NCBI GenBank assembly: GCA_031472005.1
Contig: PZJY01000008.1
Coordinates: 1,426,001-1,490,000 of the forward strand
Length of the DNA stretch: 64,000 nucleotides
Reading direction: 5' to 3'
DNA from: Tetracladium setigerum
Taxonomy: Eukaryota > Ascomycota > Leotiomycetes > Helotiales
Shown piece after piece: positions 12,088 through 24,383 of the stretch; the first letter of the stretch is position 1; the number at the start of each line of letters is the position of its first letter. The notes beneath the pieces were generated by a model that made no database searches, was not told where the DNA came from, and was given only the letters and a program-made list of their open reading frames with translations. Position numbers and translations under genes: made by a program.

Positions 12088-12994
12088 CTTGCCTGTTGGC
12101 GGTAACTCGAGGGTGAAGGAGAAGGAAGTGGAAAAGGGAAAGGGAGTGCCAACAAGTGTTTTGTATCAGGCCAAAATGAATGGGGAAGGGGAAAGAAGGC
12201 CATCAGACGCGAGATATATATCCCGATTGATCTGATGTACTCCGTGGGGACATGAGCAAAAGTCGAAACGAGCCAGCCTATCACACGCGTCGAAGTCAGG
12301 CAGCGCATACGTAGTAGCTAAGCGGAAGGAAGGCGAAAGTGCAGGCAAAAAGGCATGATGGGGTGATAATCTCCCCGGCCGCATCTTGGACCCTTCTTGG
12401 AAGCCATTTGGCTCGAAAGGGAAATCTAAGATGTTGAACCATGTCGAACCGGACTCCGATGCTTGGTCTCTTACTTGCTCCTGTACTGACGGAGTTCTCT
12501 CTATCAAATCCGTCCTTTCAAGAACACGAAAACAGACGGAGTTTATCAGGTGAGGATCAATTGTTTACACCACCACCAGAAGCTAGCTACTCGGTCAGAA
12601 ACAAAAGGTATGAGATAAGATACATCATTACGCGTATAGAAAGTGAATGTGCACTTACAGTAAGTAGCTGGCCAAGAGGAGGATGATTCATGGAGGAAAG
12701 AATTAAATTACTGATGTGTTGAATTCCGTGCCCCGACCGAGCCCGAGCCCGAATCCATTGGGTTAGACTCGCTTCGTCCGGACGCCCCGACGAGACGAAT
12801 ACGACGACGACGACCAGAGACCATGACACTTTGACACACTCGATCGCTTGCCAATATATGTACTCGCAGGAACCCTCTCGGATCCCGAAATCATGGTACT
12901 CTACTCTCCCCTTCTCCCAATCTTACGGAAAGAATCTTGTCTGTCATCGCAGCTCCTTAATTGGCCCAGAATATTCCGGCAACGCCCATTGATC
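12088..12994. promoter_or_regulatory. Divergent promoter region between ABC exporter and Zn2Cys6 regulator
   Basis: About 0.9 kb between two start codons pointing outward. It has no supportable gene. The part near 12,720-12,790 contains CGG/CCG-rich sequence of the kind Zn2Cys6 proteins bind, but I cannot define an operator pair with confidence. An in-frame ATG at 12893 could extend the regulator's N-terminus. Confidence 0.5.
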
Positions 12995-15900
12995 ATGGAA
13001 AGGGAATATTCTGCATCCCATAGTCCTGGAACGAGTACTCCGCCGCTCCATAATGCATCGAACCGCCGCAACGGCGATGCAGCTGAGACAGTCGGTACCT
13101 CCGCTGTAAGTTTTTGTTGTTGGTGAAAATTATTACTCATGAGAACATAATAATAATTCACCCGTACTAACACATGTCAATTCTAATCAGTGCGATGCAT
13201 GCTATGCAAGAAAGGTGAGTAGAATGTGCCGGCCAGTCCCAGAATATTCCAGGGTTGACGAGCAATAGATCAAATGTGACCGTAAAGCTCCCTGTAGCAA
13301 TTGTGTGGATTCAAACTGTTCATGTCTTCGTCAGAGGCAAAAGCAGCAGAGAAAGCCACGCGAGAATGTTTCCTCCAAGCTGTAAGCGTGCCCAGGACCT
13401 CTGGTTGTTGAGTCTGGAGGCTCTCGATACTTCAAGCCCGGTGATGAGGCTGATATCCAGGTTATGCGTAGCAACGAGACCAGACAGGAGATGGAAGCGA
13501 GGATGGCCACTCTCGAGAACACCATTACGATGATGGGAGCCTCGAAGTTTTCAGGAGGCACTTCCACATATCTATCGAAGCCGTCCACCTCAGATACTGT
13601 GATTTCTCGATCCGGATCCGAGGGCTCTCGCTCAAACGGCCAGAAAAGGACGAATTCAACAGCGTTCAAAGAGAATAGTACTAGTGAATCACCTTTCAAG
13701 ATGTGGAGCAGGTATACTGCAGACCCATCAGGCTCGCCTACGCTCTTCTCCGCCTCTGAGGCTCAGAGCATGATCCAGCAAGTACTAGATCAAGGAAGCC
13801 GCCTGAGCAAACAGAAACGAGCTGCTTTTCATGATGCCTTGGGACGCTAAGTGAAAGCCTAAACACATCCTACAATGATTCCAGCAGCATGTCCGCAAAC
13901 GTTGACGAGCTTCTCTCTTCGGAGGAGTGGTGGGAAAATCCTGCAATTCCGGATGTTGAGACCATACACGTAAGTGTTTTGACAACTCCATTTGTCCTCT
14001 CTTGTCACACTTTTCCAATTTTGCTCTCCACGGCATATAGGCCTCGAATCGTTGAAATGACCAATGCTAATTTGATACCTACTGCAAGTGGATGCTCCAA
14101 CGTAGGAACCCCAGCTCTTAAATTCCACGGCGCTGACTATCAATTAGCCGGCCAAGGAGACGATGCTCTTTGGTCACTTCCAGATGGTATACCATTCATT
14201 ACTGCCAAGGTAATCATACAAATGTCAATCGATTCCCGCGATCGCCAGAAACGCAAGAGTAATCCCGCATGGGTTGTCTGTGTCAGCACTTTGGTGGCAC
14301 ATTTCTTGCTACAAAAGTTGATGTCGGCGACGACTGAAAATGGACTCGAGAGAGATATTCAAGATAAAATCACGGCTTATTTTGAAACCTCCCAAAAAGC
14401 GTTGTCTCGGATCCACGTTCTGGCCCCTCCTTGTTTACAAAATATTCAAGCTTTGATTCTTGGGGTAGATACACGACTTGTGACTTGCGAGAGATCCCTG
14501 GCTAAATTTTTGTAGGCTTTCAATGCACAAGAAGCTGGTTAGTTATTTCTTGAGGCAGCATCTTTCCTTGACTAGCAACAAGCAGCAGATAGAACTGCTG
14601 CTTAGGAACCACACTCTCGTTCACTTTCTTGTAGATCAACCGTCAAGGCCGAACTAACTCAATCATCTTGATCACAGGTCACCCAATGGACTCATGGAAA
14701 ATCAACACGGCAGCAGCCAATTTATGTATCGTTCTGTGAGTTTTTGACAGCTCTTCTCTTCTCTTCTCTTGTAGCTAGTCCCCAGCTCAAAGCTAATTCA
14801 CGCGCTACTGTATAGAAATCTACACAAAAAGGTCAACCACTTTTCAAATGCGCCGCCAGAAACTCTCCTGCAGGCGAAGTACTGCCTCTTCATCTGCTAC
14901 ATCAATGACAAAGGTCTAGCGATGAATTTGGGTAAACCACCCGCCATTCCTGAGGCGTTTATGGAAGTTTCTCTCTACGACCTGGTGGCGCCGATGAAAC
15001 CTGCTTTCCGCCAGTATCTCCAGGACCAAATGCTCGAATTTGCGCTCGTCCAGAGCGCTATCATCGACCTACAGGCCACCAAGTCCAAAATGACAACTCA
15101 AGAACTTGATTCGGCTGTTGCAAAGATTGCCCTCATGATGGATAAAGTTTATGAAGTGACAGAAAAGGTAAAGTAATGCCCTTCATTCCCACGCTTCAGT
15201 GACTGATTGGCACATGTATAGGTATCCCTCGAGTTGACCGAGCGCGGTCCAGTAAACGATCTACAATTTGAAATAGTTCTCGGGAGGTTCTCATTTTACA
15301 CCCTCAAGACAGTGCTTTACCACTCCTGCATCGATATGAGCAACAAAGGAAAATACATGAAGCATCTTCTTGACGCAGCGAGAGCTTCCATGGAAGAGAT
15401 GAGAAGAATGAGAGAATACCAAGTGCATTTCAACCACTACAAAGTCCACTCATTCGCACACTGGTAAGCACAACCCAGATAACCTGCATCTGCACATGTA
15501 TCTGAATTCCCCGGGTTTTACTCAAATCATTGACTCCGCACTCCAGGACTGTTCTCTATTACCCATTCACCAGCTTTTTCGTCCTCTTCTGCAACGTCAT
15601 CTCCAAAAAATGGCTCCCGGACTACGAGCTAATGCTCTCCTTCGTCGAATACCTCCGCGTCGTCAAGTCAACCAGCGCACCCGTCACCAAACTCTATAAT
15701 CTCTGTCGTCCTTTCTGCGCTCTCGCTTCCACGGCGCTCAAGGAAGGCACCGATGGCGGCGGTGGTGGTGAAAATCGCGACGATACGAGAGCTCCCAAAC
15801 GCCAAAAATCCATGGCAACTACAAAAGGAGCGGCGGACGAACAACAATTGGAAGAGGAAACGTGTGGCGAGGGTTCATCACCACTTCGAAATCCAATCTC

Positions 15901-16222
15901 CATCTCTAACAATCTCAACGAACAACAAGCTCCTCTTCTATCACAGCAGCATAATTTCGCTGTTGATTCTACTACTAGTGTTGGTGTCGGTGTTGGGCAT
16001 GCGGGAGGGGATGGGACGGGAGTTGGAGTGACGGAAAATGAGAGTCAAGACTTAATACGGCAGAATCTCGATGATAACTTCTTTGCTCAATTTATGGATT
16101 TCCAACCGCGCTTGCAGTGGTTGGATACGGATTTTTCGGCCTTTGAGGAGACCTGGGGGCAGAATGGGTTTGGGGTTGGGGCTGGGTTGGATGGGATGGG
16201 AGGGTACCCGGAGTTTCAATGA
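12995..16222 (+). CDS. Zn2Cys6 transcription factor with fungal MHR domain, one frame break
   Basis: Start ATG 12995 places a Zn2Cys6 cluster at Cys38, Cys41, Cys48, Cys54, Cys57 and Cys62 or 64. The cluster is spread over a 24-bp micro-exon (13191-13214, CDACYARK) and the next exon (13269-13381), followed by a basic linker (RQRQKQQRKPREN). A fungal-specific TF (middle homology) domain follows, with the conserved LILGAFNAQEAG, the TAAANLC helix and the L-N-K-P..IPE segment, then a Gly- and Glu-rich C-terminal tail, ending at TGA 16220-16222. Exons join canonically except at 13841-13843: reading through needs one extra G (GCCTTGGGACG to GCCTTGGGGACG) to run from ...FHDALG into TLSESLN. As the flanks are conserved, an assembly error is likely. 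The exon structure between about 13,970 and 14,300 is unresolved. Expected nuclear; the divergent ABC exporter is the obvious candidate target. Confidence 0.88.
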
Positions 16223-16887
16223 TTGTTTTTCTCTTCCTTTGGGGGATAGAGGAAAGGAATGTACTAAGGAGGTAAAAAAAAAGGTTCAAGCATAGGTACG
16301 GAATGGGTAAGTTTTTGGGATTATAAAAGATACGTACAGAGGCAACTATTGTTGGCGGACGGGGTTGGGAATATATGGAGGTTGATTGGCGCGCTAAGAA
16401 TGGCAGGATGGCCTATTAGGGCTTAAATCTGTACTAAGATAGATGGCGAGGACCCCCCTGGTGTTATTATCAAAAATAAAGGAAGCATCGCTGTATTGGC
16501 TAGGTTAAGAATTAACAGTCTAGAACTTTGATGAGTTCTGCAAGTTCTGACAATGCATTAAGGACTTTGTGATACTTCCTAAAATTCATGATAATAGATA
16601 GATGAAATCCGCTTCAACTATTTCACGAGCACTCGGAAGTGCAATAATTCCAAACTGTGACAAATAAAATCCTTTTTGCTCCAAAATATGCAAGTTAAAA
16701 GTATGCAAGTATGAGGCTAGGTGAGTGAGCTAGAATGCAAACACCAAAAAGAGAACAAAAATGTTTTCTCTCACACGAGAATACAAACAAAGAACCACCC
16801 ATGCACGGAAACCAATATACAGCCCCAATCTCCCACAATCGCCCCCTAAAAAAACGCAAACCATGCAGCTTCCACAAAAAGAATAAA
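16223..16887. other. Convergent 3' region
   Basis: The regulator (plus) and the P-type ATPase (minus) both end here, so this 665 bp should consist of two 3' UTRs. It is AT-rich with short A runs. I see no gene, RNA or repeat. Confidence 0.5.
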
Positions 16888-19800
16888 CTACCAAGCGCAC
16901 TTCGCAACCCATCCATCCGGCCGATTCCTAACCAACCACTTCCTCAACTCATCAAACAACAAGATACCCATGCCAAACGTAGCAGGTAAGAACCAGTACT
17001 CCACCGGCACATCGGTCGTAGCAAGGACATTCTGCAAGGCGGGGATGTAGAGCCAGAAGAAGGCCATGATGAGGGAGAAGAGGATGGCAGGGAAGAGGTA
17101 GATGTTTTGGGTGCGCTTGTTGAAGAGAGGAGGTTGTTGGAGGATGGAAAGGCGGCGAGTTCGGGTGGTGAGGAGGTTGAACCATTGCCTTGAGAGTTGC
17201 GTTAGTAACATTGTTGCCGAAAAGAGACAATGAGTTTTTTTTGGGGGGGGGGGGGGGGGGGGATTCTCTACATACATAACGACCAGATTGACAAAGTAAA
17301 TACTCGAAGCCACATTCAATTTCTCCGCAACATAATCCTTATCCAAACGAGCTGGAAGTGAGCCATATTTAAACCACAAATCATCGAACTGGATGCCATT
17401 TCGCTCGAGATACCAATAGGACATGGCGAAGGATGTTAGTGTTTGCATCATGCCGATGAAACCGTAGGCCTGGAGGATGAGTTGCCAGTCAACAAGACGA
17501 TCTTTCTTTGCTTTGCGGGGTTTGCGGAGCATCACGTCGGCTTCTGGGGCTTCGTAGGCGAGAACGGTAGCTGCTGCGCAGTCGGTGAAGCAGCAGATGA
17601 TGATCATCAAGAAACTGGAAAGAACTTGTGGTAAGCCGAAGATGACGTTTGTCATCACAGGCCAGAATTCGGCGAAGGAGCCGGCGGGCAGAAGGTATGC
17701 GATTGTCTTTTTGAGGTTGTCGAAGACAACGCGGCCGTATTGTACTGCTTCGACTATGGCGGAGAAAGACTCGAGGAGAACCATGTCTGTAGATATTAGT
17801 AATTTTTATTTTTTTTATTTTTCGAAATGAGGGAAGATTGAACGAGAGTGACATACCTGCGGCTTCAATGGCAATATCAGATCCAGAACCAAGAGCAATG
17901 CCAATATCCGCCTTCTTGAGTGAAGGCGCATCATTCACACCATCACCAGTCATGGCCACAATTTCTTCCCTCTGTTGAAACTCACTCACGATACGAAGCT
18001 TTTGCTCGGGAGTTGTGCGTGCAAAAACAATTTCATCGTATCGACACAGTTGCGCCCATTGATATTCATTCAGGGTAATTAGCTCAGGACCGCTGAGAAC
18101 GATAGAAGTTTTTTGCTCGTGTGAAAAGCGAACCGCTTTCTTGCTGGAGTCAGAGGAGATAGAAGACGTTTCTCTTCGGGTGAGAGCAGAGATATTGTCG
18201 ATGAAATTGGGCGGGCTAGTTATGATTCCACATTCAATTGCAATAGCTTGAGCGGTAAGTGCGAAATCACCAGTAACCTGAGGAAGTTAGTAAGAAACTC
18301 CACTGGGAAATGATTGGATTGCCCCTCACCATGAAGATTCGAATACCAGCTTTTCTCAAAGTCCCCACAACCGACGGTATCTCGTCTCGGGGAGGGTCAA
18401 CGATGCCAACCATTCCAACCAAAATGAGCTCAGAGCGTGCGTGACGAGAGATTTCGTCCTCAAATGCTGAATCGGTAGGTTTTGACTTCAGTTGACCATT
18501 TACCAAAGTCTTCCTGGCTAGAAGAATGACACGTTTGCCTTGCGAAGACCATTTGTTTTTCAGATCTTCAATCTGCGCACGAGTGGAATCATCAAGAGGT
18601 GCGCTGTGTCCTTCGATTGTAGTATACTTGGTACATCGACCGATAAGAACATCTGGCGCTCCCTTAATTGTCAAGAGGCTGTGATCGTCAGTACGGAGCT
18701 CCTATAGGAAAGGGTCCACCTACGTGTCATCGGGACGGAAAGAGGAAACCTCAGTTGATGGCAAAGCCAGAGTTAAGCCCTCTTGTTGGGTGGCCTTCAA
18801 AGTCCGGATCATATATTTGTTCTTGCTGTTAAATGCCAGCTCAAAGGTTTTTTTCCACATATGTTTTAACTCGCTAACGGGGCCCAAGGACTCGGAGAAT
18901 CGTAGTACAGCTTGATCTGTGGCGTCGCCATTGATCTTTCGGTCGTGGAGAGGGAGGTTTGAGGTTGCGGCATCGAATTCACCAGAGTTGCAAAGACCAG
19001 CGATAACACGCAACTGAGACATCGCGTTTGATTCTTTGGGTCTTCTGAGCATCTCGTCTCGGAATGATTGAGGACTCATGTTTTCAATACCAACGCTACA
19101 TTCAGTGACGAACATTTTATTCTGCGCAGTGTCAGCAACATGTCCAACTGGGTCTCTGTCCTTTACCGCTTACCTTTGTGAGTGTACCAGTCTTATCCGA
19201 GCAGATCACACTAACAGATCCCAGGGTTTCAACCGTTTTGAGAGACTTGCAGAGAATCTTGTTCTTGCGCATGAGGTTGGCAGTGATCGTCAATGATGCT
19301 GTAAGAGCGATTGGAAGTCCTTCTGGAATGAAAGCAATGGCAACGGAAACGCATCCCACGATCAGGAGAGGGACATTAATCCAGTCGGGATGTTCCTTGC
19401 GAAGGTAGGCAGCCCTGAAGAAGTCAGCGTGGCCCATAATGACAAAGCAGGCACTTACCAGACGATGATGACAATCAGTATCATTACAAACATGATCGAG
19501 CAGATGATGAGAACAAAGTTGAGAACTTCCCGTTCGAGGGGAGTAAGGCCAGTCTTGGGGGCGTTCGTCATCTTCGCAATTCTACCAAAGACAGTGGAAT
19601 CCCCGGTGCTAACAACCAGACCCAAGGCTGATCCAGAAATGCAGTGAGTTCCTTGCAAGCCAATACACTTTGTCTCTAGATAGTTTGCATCTGTAGAATC
19701 GACTGCGCCGGGTAGTGGGGCAGATTCACCTGTACTTCGTTAGCCATGAGTTTCAAATGGATGAGATGGTGCTTACCCGTAAGAATGGATCTATCAAACT

Positions 19801-20618
19801 TCGCATCGGATGAGCATTCAACGAATCGCACATCGGCTGGTAGTTTGTTGCCCGCTTTAATGTACAATATGTCTCCAGGAACAATCTCGGTAGCAATAAG
19901 AGTGACCTGCGCTCCATCGCGTAGTACCAAACAGCTATCTGGAAGCATAGTGGTGATGGATGCCATGACCCTGGAAGAAGACCAATCTTGCCAGGCGTTG
20001 AAAGCAGCCTGAATAAAGAAAACAGCGAATAGTACAATTGATAGCGCAAGATTGGCAATTGCTGGCGGGTCACCAAGTGGCTTCCATGCCACCATGACAA
20101 GGATTGCTCCAACCAAGAGAATCGATCCAAATCCTTTGAAGAAGTAACCAAATACTGTTTTGAAGTAGTGTGTTGGTGGTGCAGAGGGTACGTTCCTGCC
20201 ATATTGTGTGAGACGACGCTTTGTTTGTTCGGCAGAGAGACCTTGAGTCGGTGAGCTGGAGAGTCGAGTGTAGAGTTCTTGAGGAGGGATCGTATGCCAG
20301 TCGAGGGATTCAAGGTCTGGAAATGTCAGCACATTGTTGAGTGATTGTCTGAAGAAATCAGTAATACCTCTCGCCGCAGTATCCTTAAGTTTTTGTGCCT
20401 TTCCAGCATTCAACTCTTTCGACTCGGCGATCTGAAATGATATTGTTCTGTATTGAATTGGGAGAGCTGATGCTGGGTCAATGGAGCCACGCCTGCTATG
20501 CACACTGTGGATTGAGATATTCGAATCTGAGCGACGAATGCGACGGTGGCCGCCAGTCTCGACGTCCGTCCATTGTATCTTATTAGGATGGTCCTTGCTA
20601 TCTTCAAGCTCAGCCATT
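16888..20618 (-). CDS. P2-type cation ATPase, Na+/K+-ATPase alpha-like
   Basis: Start ATG 20618 (MAELEDS), stop TAG at 16888-16890, about eleven exons, all joining in frame. Motifs in order: long cytosolic N-terminus with Ser/Arg-rich segment (about 1-110), two TM helices (GSILLVGAILVMVAW; LALSIVLFAVFFIQ), actuator with LTGES, TM4 IAFIPEGLP, phosphorylation site ICSDKTGTLT, nucleotide domain with TIKGAPD, P-domain VDPPRDEIP and TGD, then MTGDGVNDAP, and C-terminal helices ending at KCAW. VDPPRDEIP and the N-terminal arrangement are closer to IIC (Na,K/H,K) pumps than to ENA or SERCA pumps; the fungal IIC group exists but is patchy. It probably moves Na+, K+ or Ca2+ across the plasma membrane or an internal membrane using ATP; the ion cannot be assigned by eye. 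One intron contains a 20-base G run (plus strand). Confidence 0.9.
17243..17262. repeat. Run of 20 G inside an ATPase intron, after 8 T
   Basis: Eight T (17235-17242) run directly into twenty uninterrupted G on the plus strand. In the transcript this is C20 followed by A8, in the intron just downstream of the donor near 17,275. Splice sites are intact. The length is likely polymorphic or mis-assembled. Confidence 0.95.
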
Positions 20619-23600
20619 TTTGCGACGGTGCTGGACAGCCTCGTACTACGAAACAGAGAAAAGCTCAAAGCTGGAGACTGGAACGAAGGAGAAGAAGCCC
20701 GGACTTGTGCGAGAGAAACAGCTCAACACGAAACGATCTGGATTTTAAGTTGAGACGATACGAAGTTGATGCAAGTTGGATGGTGCAATACCTGCTCCCT
20801 CCTCTTATAGAACCTGCAACTCCCTCTTGAGCATGGTTTTTTTTTCAGCTCACATGAGGGCTGATCATCGCGACTAGTCACTATTGAGATGAGAGGAGAT
20901 GAGTACGGTACTGTAAGGCTTCATTTTACGTGCCATTATCTCACATCTCATCCAAGTCATGTCCCTGGTATCAGACAAAATGCCGCAAGACTGTCTAGAC
21001 ACGGAAAGTGATCGCAACCGAAATGCTGGGCAAAAAGTGGCAACTTTGTCCAATCAATCTGACTCAAAGCCAAGCGAGAAAGTCAATGGTAAACAAAGGC
21101 GCTACCTAGGTACCGAACGAGGATTATTTTGATATTCATTGAGAAAAAGGGGAAGCGTGGAAGCGAGAAATGGTTGGTCGGGGATTGTTCTCGACGCAGC
21201 GACTCCGTGACGGCTCGTGCATCGATCCCAGATGCACACAAATGCCCTCGGTGCATCGACTGCGCCTCGTTTAATCTGGGGAATTTCTTGATATCATTGT
21301 TGTTCAATCGACTTCCTGCCACATGTAAAGCCAAAATCGCGCATTTTTGGCCGCTAGCGGCGCTGACACCTGAAATCCCTCATACAATCGCTTCGCGACA
21401 AAGGCATTACGCAGGCAACGACACACCGTAGATTACTCACTTGGAACCATCCGAAAAAGAAATAGACTCCACATCTTCTGCAAGTTGCGGCCAACTTTGA
21501 CCGAACTTTGACCTTTGATGGCGCATTGGCGACTTTGAGCTTGGATTGCTTTGTCGGTCAAGCTTTTGGAGCTTGGGTAATTTTCAAAGCTATCCGAAAG
21601 AGGAATCTCTATCCAATTTTGATCAGGGAATTTGCTCTTTTTGTTGCATTGTGATGTTGCAGTTCTAGGTAGGATTAGCACAGTGCCATCGTATCGACAA
21701 GTGGGCGCTCCTGGCCTACAATAAAAGGGTTGCATTATTGTCAACTGAAGTAGCCAGCGGCGTGGGAGTAAACCAAGCTTTTTGACTGACTGATCTGAGA
21801 TATCAAGGTGATTCAGCAATGCGCCGCGTGATCTGGCCTTGATATCGAGAGCTCCTTGGCTGCACGTTCGGCCTAGTAAGAGGACCTCAGGATTGCCACT
21901 ATAGCGACAAGTGTCCGTAGAAAGGTGCTATCGTGATTCTTTGCGAGGTCGACATAGCCGAAGTGCTGCTCTGAGTCTGTCCTGTAGGAGCCTAGACAGG
22001 AGATCTCAGTACAGAGATCGCTCCAAATGGTTCCTTTTCGACATCAAATCTAGTCCTCATTCCGATAAACAGGCAGACAACCAGTCGATGGCCGAAGACT
22101 TCTGTTGCTAGAGGGAGCCTCCCAATAAACAGGAAATGCCAAACTCGTTTTGGTGAGAAGGCTTTGGTAGTGTCGTCCGTTCTCTGTTCTCTGTTAACTG
22201 TAAAGTGAATGAAGCTGACAATACCACACTCAATAGCAGCCAAAATCTACTATTAGGCCGGTATTGTGCTTGTTTAGACAGCATGATGGACACAATTGAA
22301 CCTGGCAGAGGCACAACAGGAGCGAGTAGAAGGAGTGTCTGATGATACCCACGCGGAATAATCTCTTCGTTTGGAAGGTTATGTAACAGGATGCAAAATG
22401 GGAATACGAACATGATATGGCACTGGTCACACTGGTTTGTGACGTATAGTTGGAAGATCTCTACCAAGAACAAAGCAATAATCTGAAAAAGTGACCTAGC
22501 TGGTGGAAAGCTCCTCGGTCGACCTTAGCCATTTCCGAAGGATATGGCCACCCCTATTTGGCTGGAGACGAGTAGGTAGAAAGCTGGATTTTGCCCAAAG
22601 ACGAGCAGTTACAACCCATTCTTCCTAGAATTGCGCAGAATATGGCCAGTTTCTAACATGGAAATTACAGGAAACCGGAGTTTGACCCAAAAGGTGTAGG
22701 AAAACGCGTTGATTTGTGCAGCTAGCTGTGAGTTCTCCATGCCCCTTAGGGAATCAAAAACTTGTGCCACATACGCAGTCTCTCGTCTTCGTCGCTGACC
22801 ATATCAAACAGCTGCCAGGCTGGTTTACCTTCACGTACATAGACGTGTTGAGGTGGTGGTGGTAGGCAGCCAAGCGATCGTCTTCCTGGAAAGCCTCTCG
22901 ATGTAGAATTCAAATACAAAAGCACTACGGCATGATTGATGAGAACGGGCGAGAAAAATGCTTTGATGGACGAAAGGGCAAGAGCGAAATCGGGGAGGTT
23001 GGAAAATTGGAAGCTTGGGCTTTCAGGCTCGCACGTGACACGTCACCTTCATTCCATCCATCTTCCGGCTGGCAGGTTCCCTTTCCATCTCTAGCACAAC
23101 ATGGAACTCTCATCTCATCTCCTTTTTTTTTTTTTTTTTTTTTGATATCTCCAGACACTTGTTGTCCAGTGAGTTTATCAGCTGATCTTTAAATGCCAGT
23201 AGAGCCCCAAGATAAAGATTTGTTTCGAAACGGGTGCAGATCGTCCAAGTATCGTCCAATCTGTTGTTCAGTCCCCCACGGCTTTGAGGGATTCCAAAAA
23301 CCTCGAAGTCTGCTTCAAAGTTAGACTGATGTAGATCTCTCTATATCTACAAATCTTCGAATTACGCCCACGCCAGTTTCTACGTGGTACGCTTCAGGTT
23401 GCATTTAGGGTCCTTTTGATAATTCCATTTCAACGCGAAGCAAGGGCAACTTTTGCTGTCCAGATTATTTGCTAATAGAGTTACAGGAAGTCAGGTACAT
23501 ATTTTGTTGAATATCGATTACTGATGAAGATATCGCGTATTCTGGTTCTGTCGCCCATTGACAAGGGACGGGATTTGAGAGCCTGGGCAACCAGACGCTC

Positions 23601-24383
23601 CCGCCATTAGCGAATATCCGGATGAGATTACTCCCGAGCCAGTATTTGGGACTTGGAAGAAAGCTCTAGTGGTCGATTCTGTTTATTTGCGGTGTATCAT
23701 TTTTCTTTTCGTTCTTGATTCCAACCTCCAGTATAGAAGTAAGTGCCAGTACACTCCTCTTTTTCCTTTCACTTGACAACCTTTCCATTTCGCTCTAGCT
23801 TATGATCGTTTGTAAATTACCTGCATAAATTCAAGACTCGCAGTGCTAGATACTTCTGTCATATCATATTTCAGTTTCCACGGATCTTCAGGTAGTCTGA
23901 AATTTGGACGATCCCCAGAGTGCCAAGCATTGCGTTTCTTCATTCGATAATCACGACAACAGAGGCAGTTCACCCATCCAGTCCAGGATCTGCAACGCTT
24001 TTCCATATGAATATAAAGCTTAGTCTCATTAAGGCTATGGGGCTTGAAAGCTTGGTCAAATGTAGACATCCCCCTCCAGAATGAAAGGGTGATCGTAACT
24101 TGGGAGATATCTGCCAATGTGGTGATCTCCCAAACACGGAATTTGCTGCATCTCTTTCGTGCCTTGATGACCGAGTATTCATGCTTCTGTACTCGTTTTG
24201 TTGTATGTGATGATTGATTCTTCAATTGGAGAGCACATTGCATCATTTGTGCAGGTGCCGTGCCTGCTGATCTTGTGTTGTTGCATTGGAAAATGCTGTT
24301 GATAGTCGAAGCCATATAAGACGGATAGTTTGCCTCTGAAATATTATTTATTTCGTCAAGAAAGTAAATTCTAACAGTCCAGC
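20619..24383. other. 3.8 kb intergenic spacer
   Basis: Between the ATPase start (minus) and the oxalate decarboxylase start (plus), so both promoters lie here. There are many short ORFs but none with start, composition and family signal. The longest is a minus-strand frame with ATG at 24315 running to 23800 (171 residues), which overlaps the decarboxylase promoter and has no recognisable motif. A T21 run is at 23123-23143. A TATA-like CATATAAG at 24313-24320 lies about 65 bp before the decarboxylase start. No tRNA-like B box was found. Confidence 0.5.
23123..23143. repeat. Poly-T tract, 21 bases
   Basis: An uninterrupted run of 21 T in the spacer upstream of the oxalate decarboxylase, preceded by TCATCTCATCTCC. 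It could be a nucleosome-excluding tract or the tail of an old retroposed insertion; I see no target-site duplication. Confidence 0.95.
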
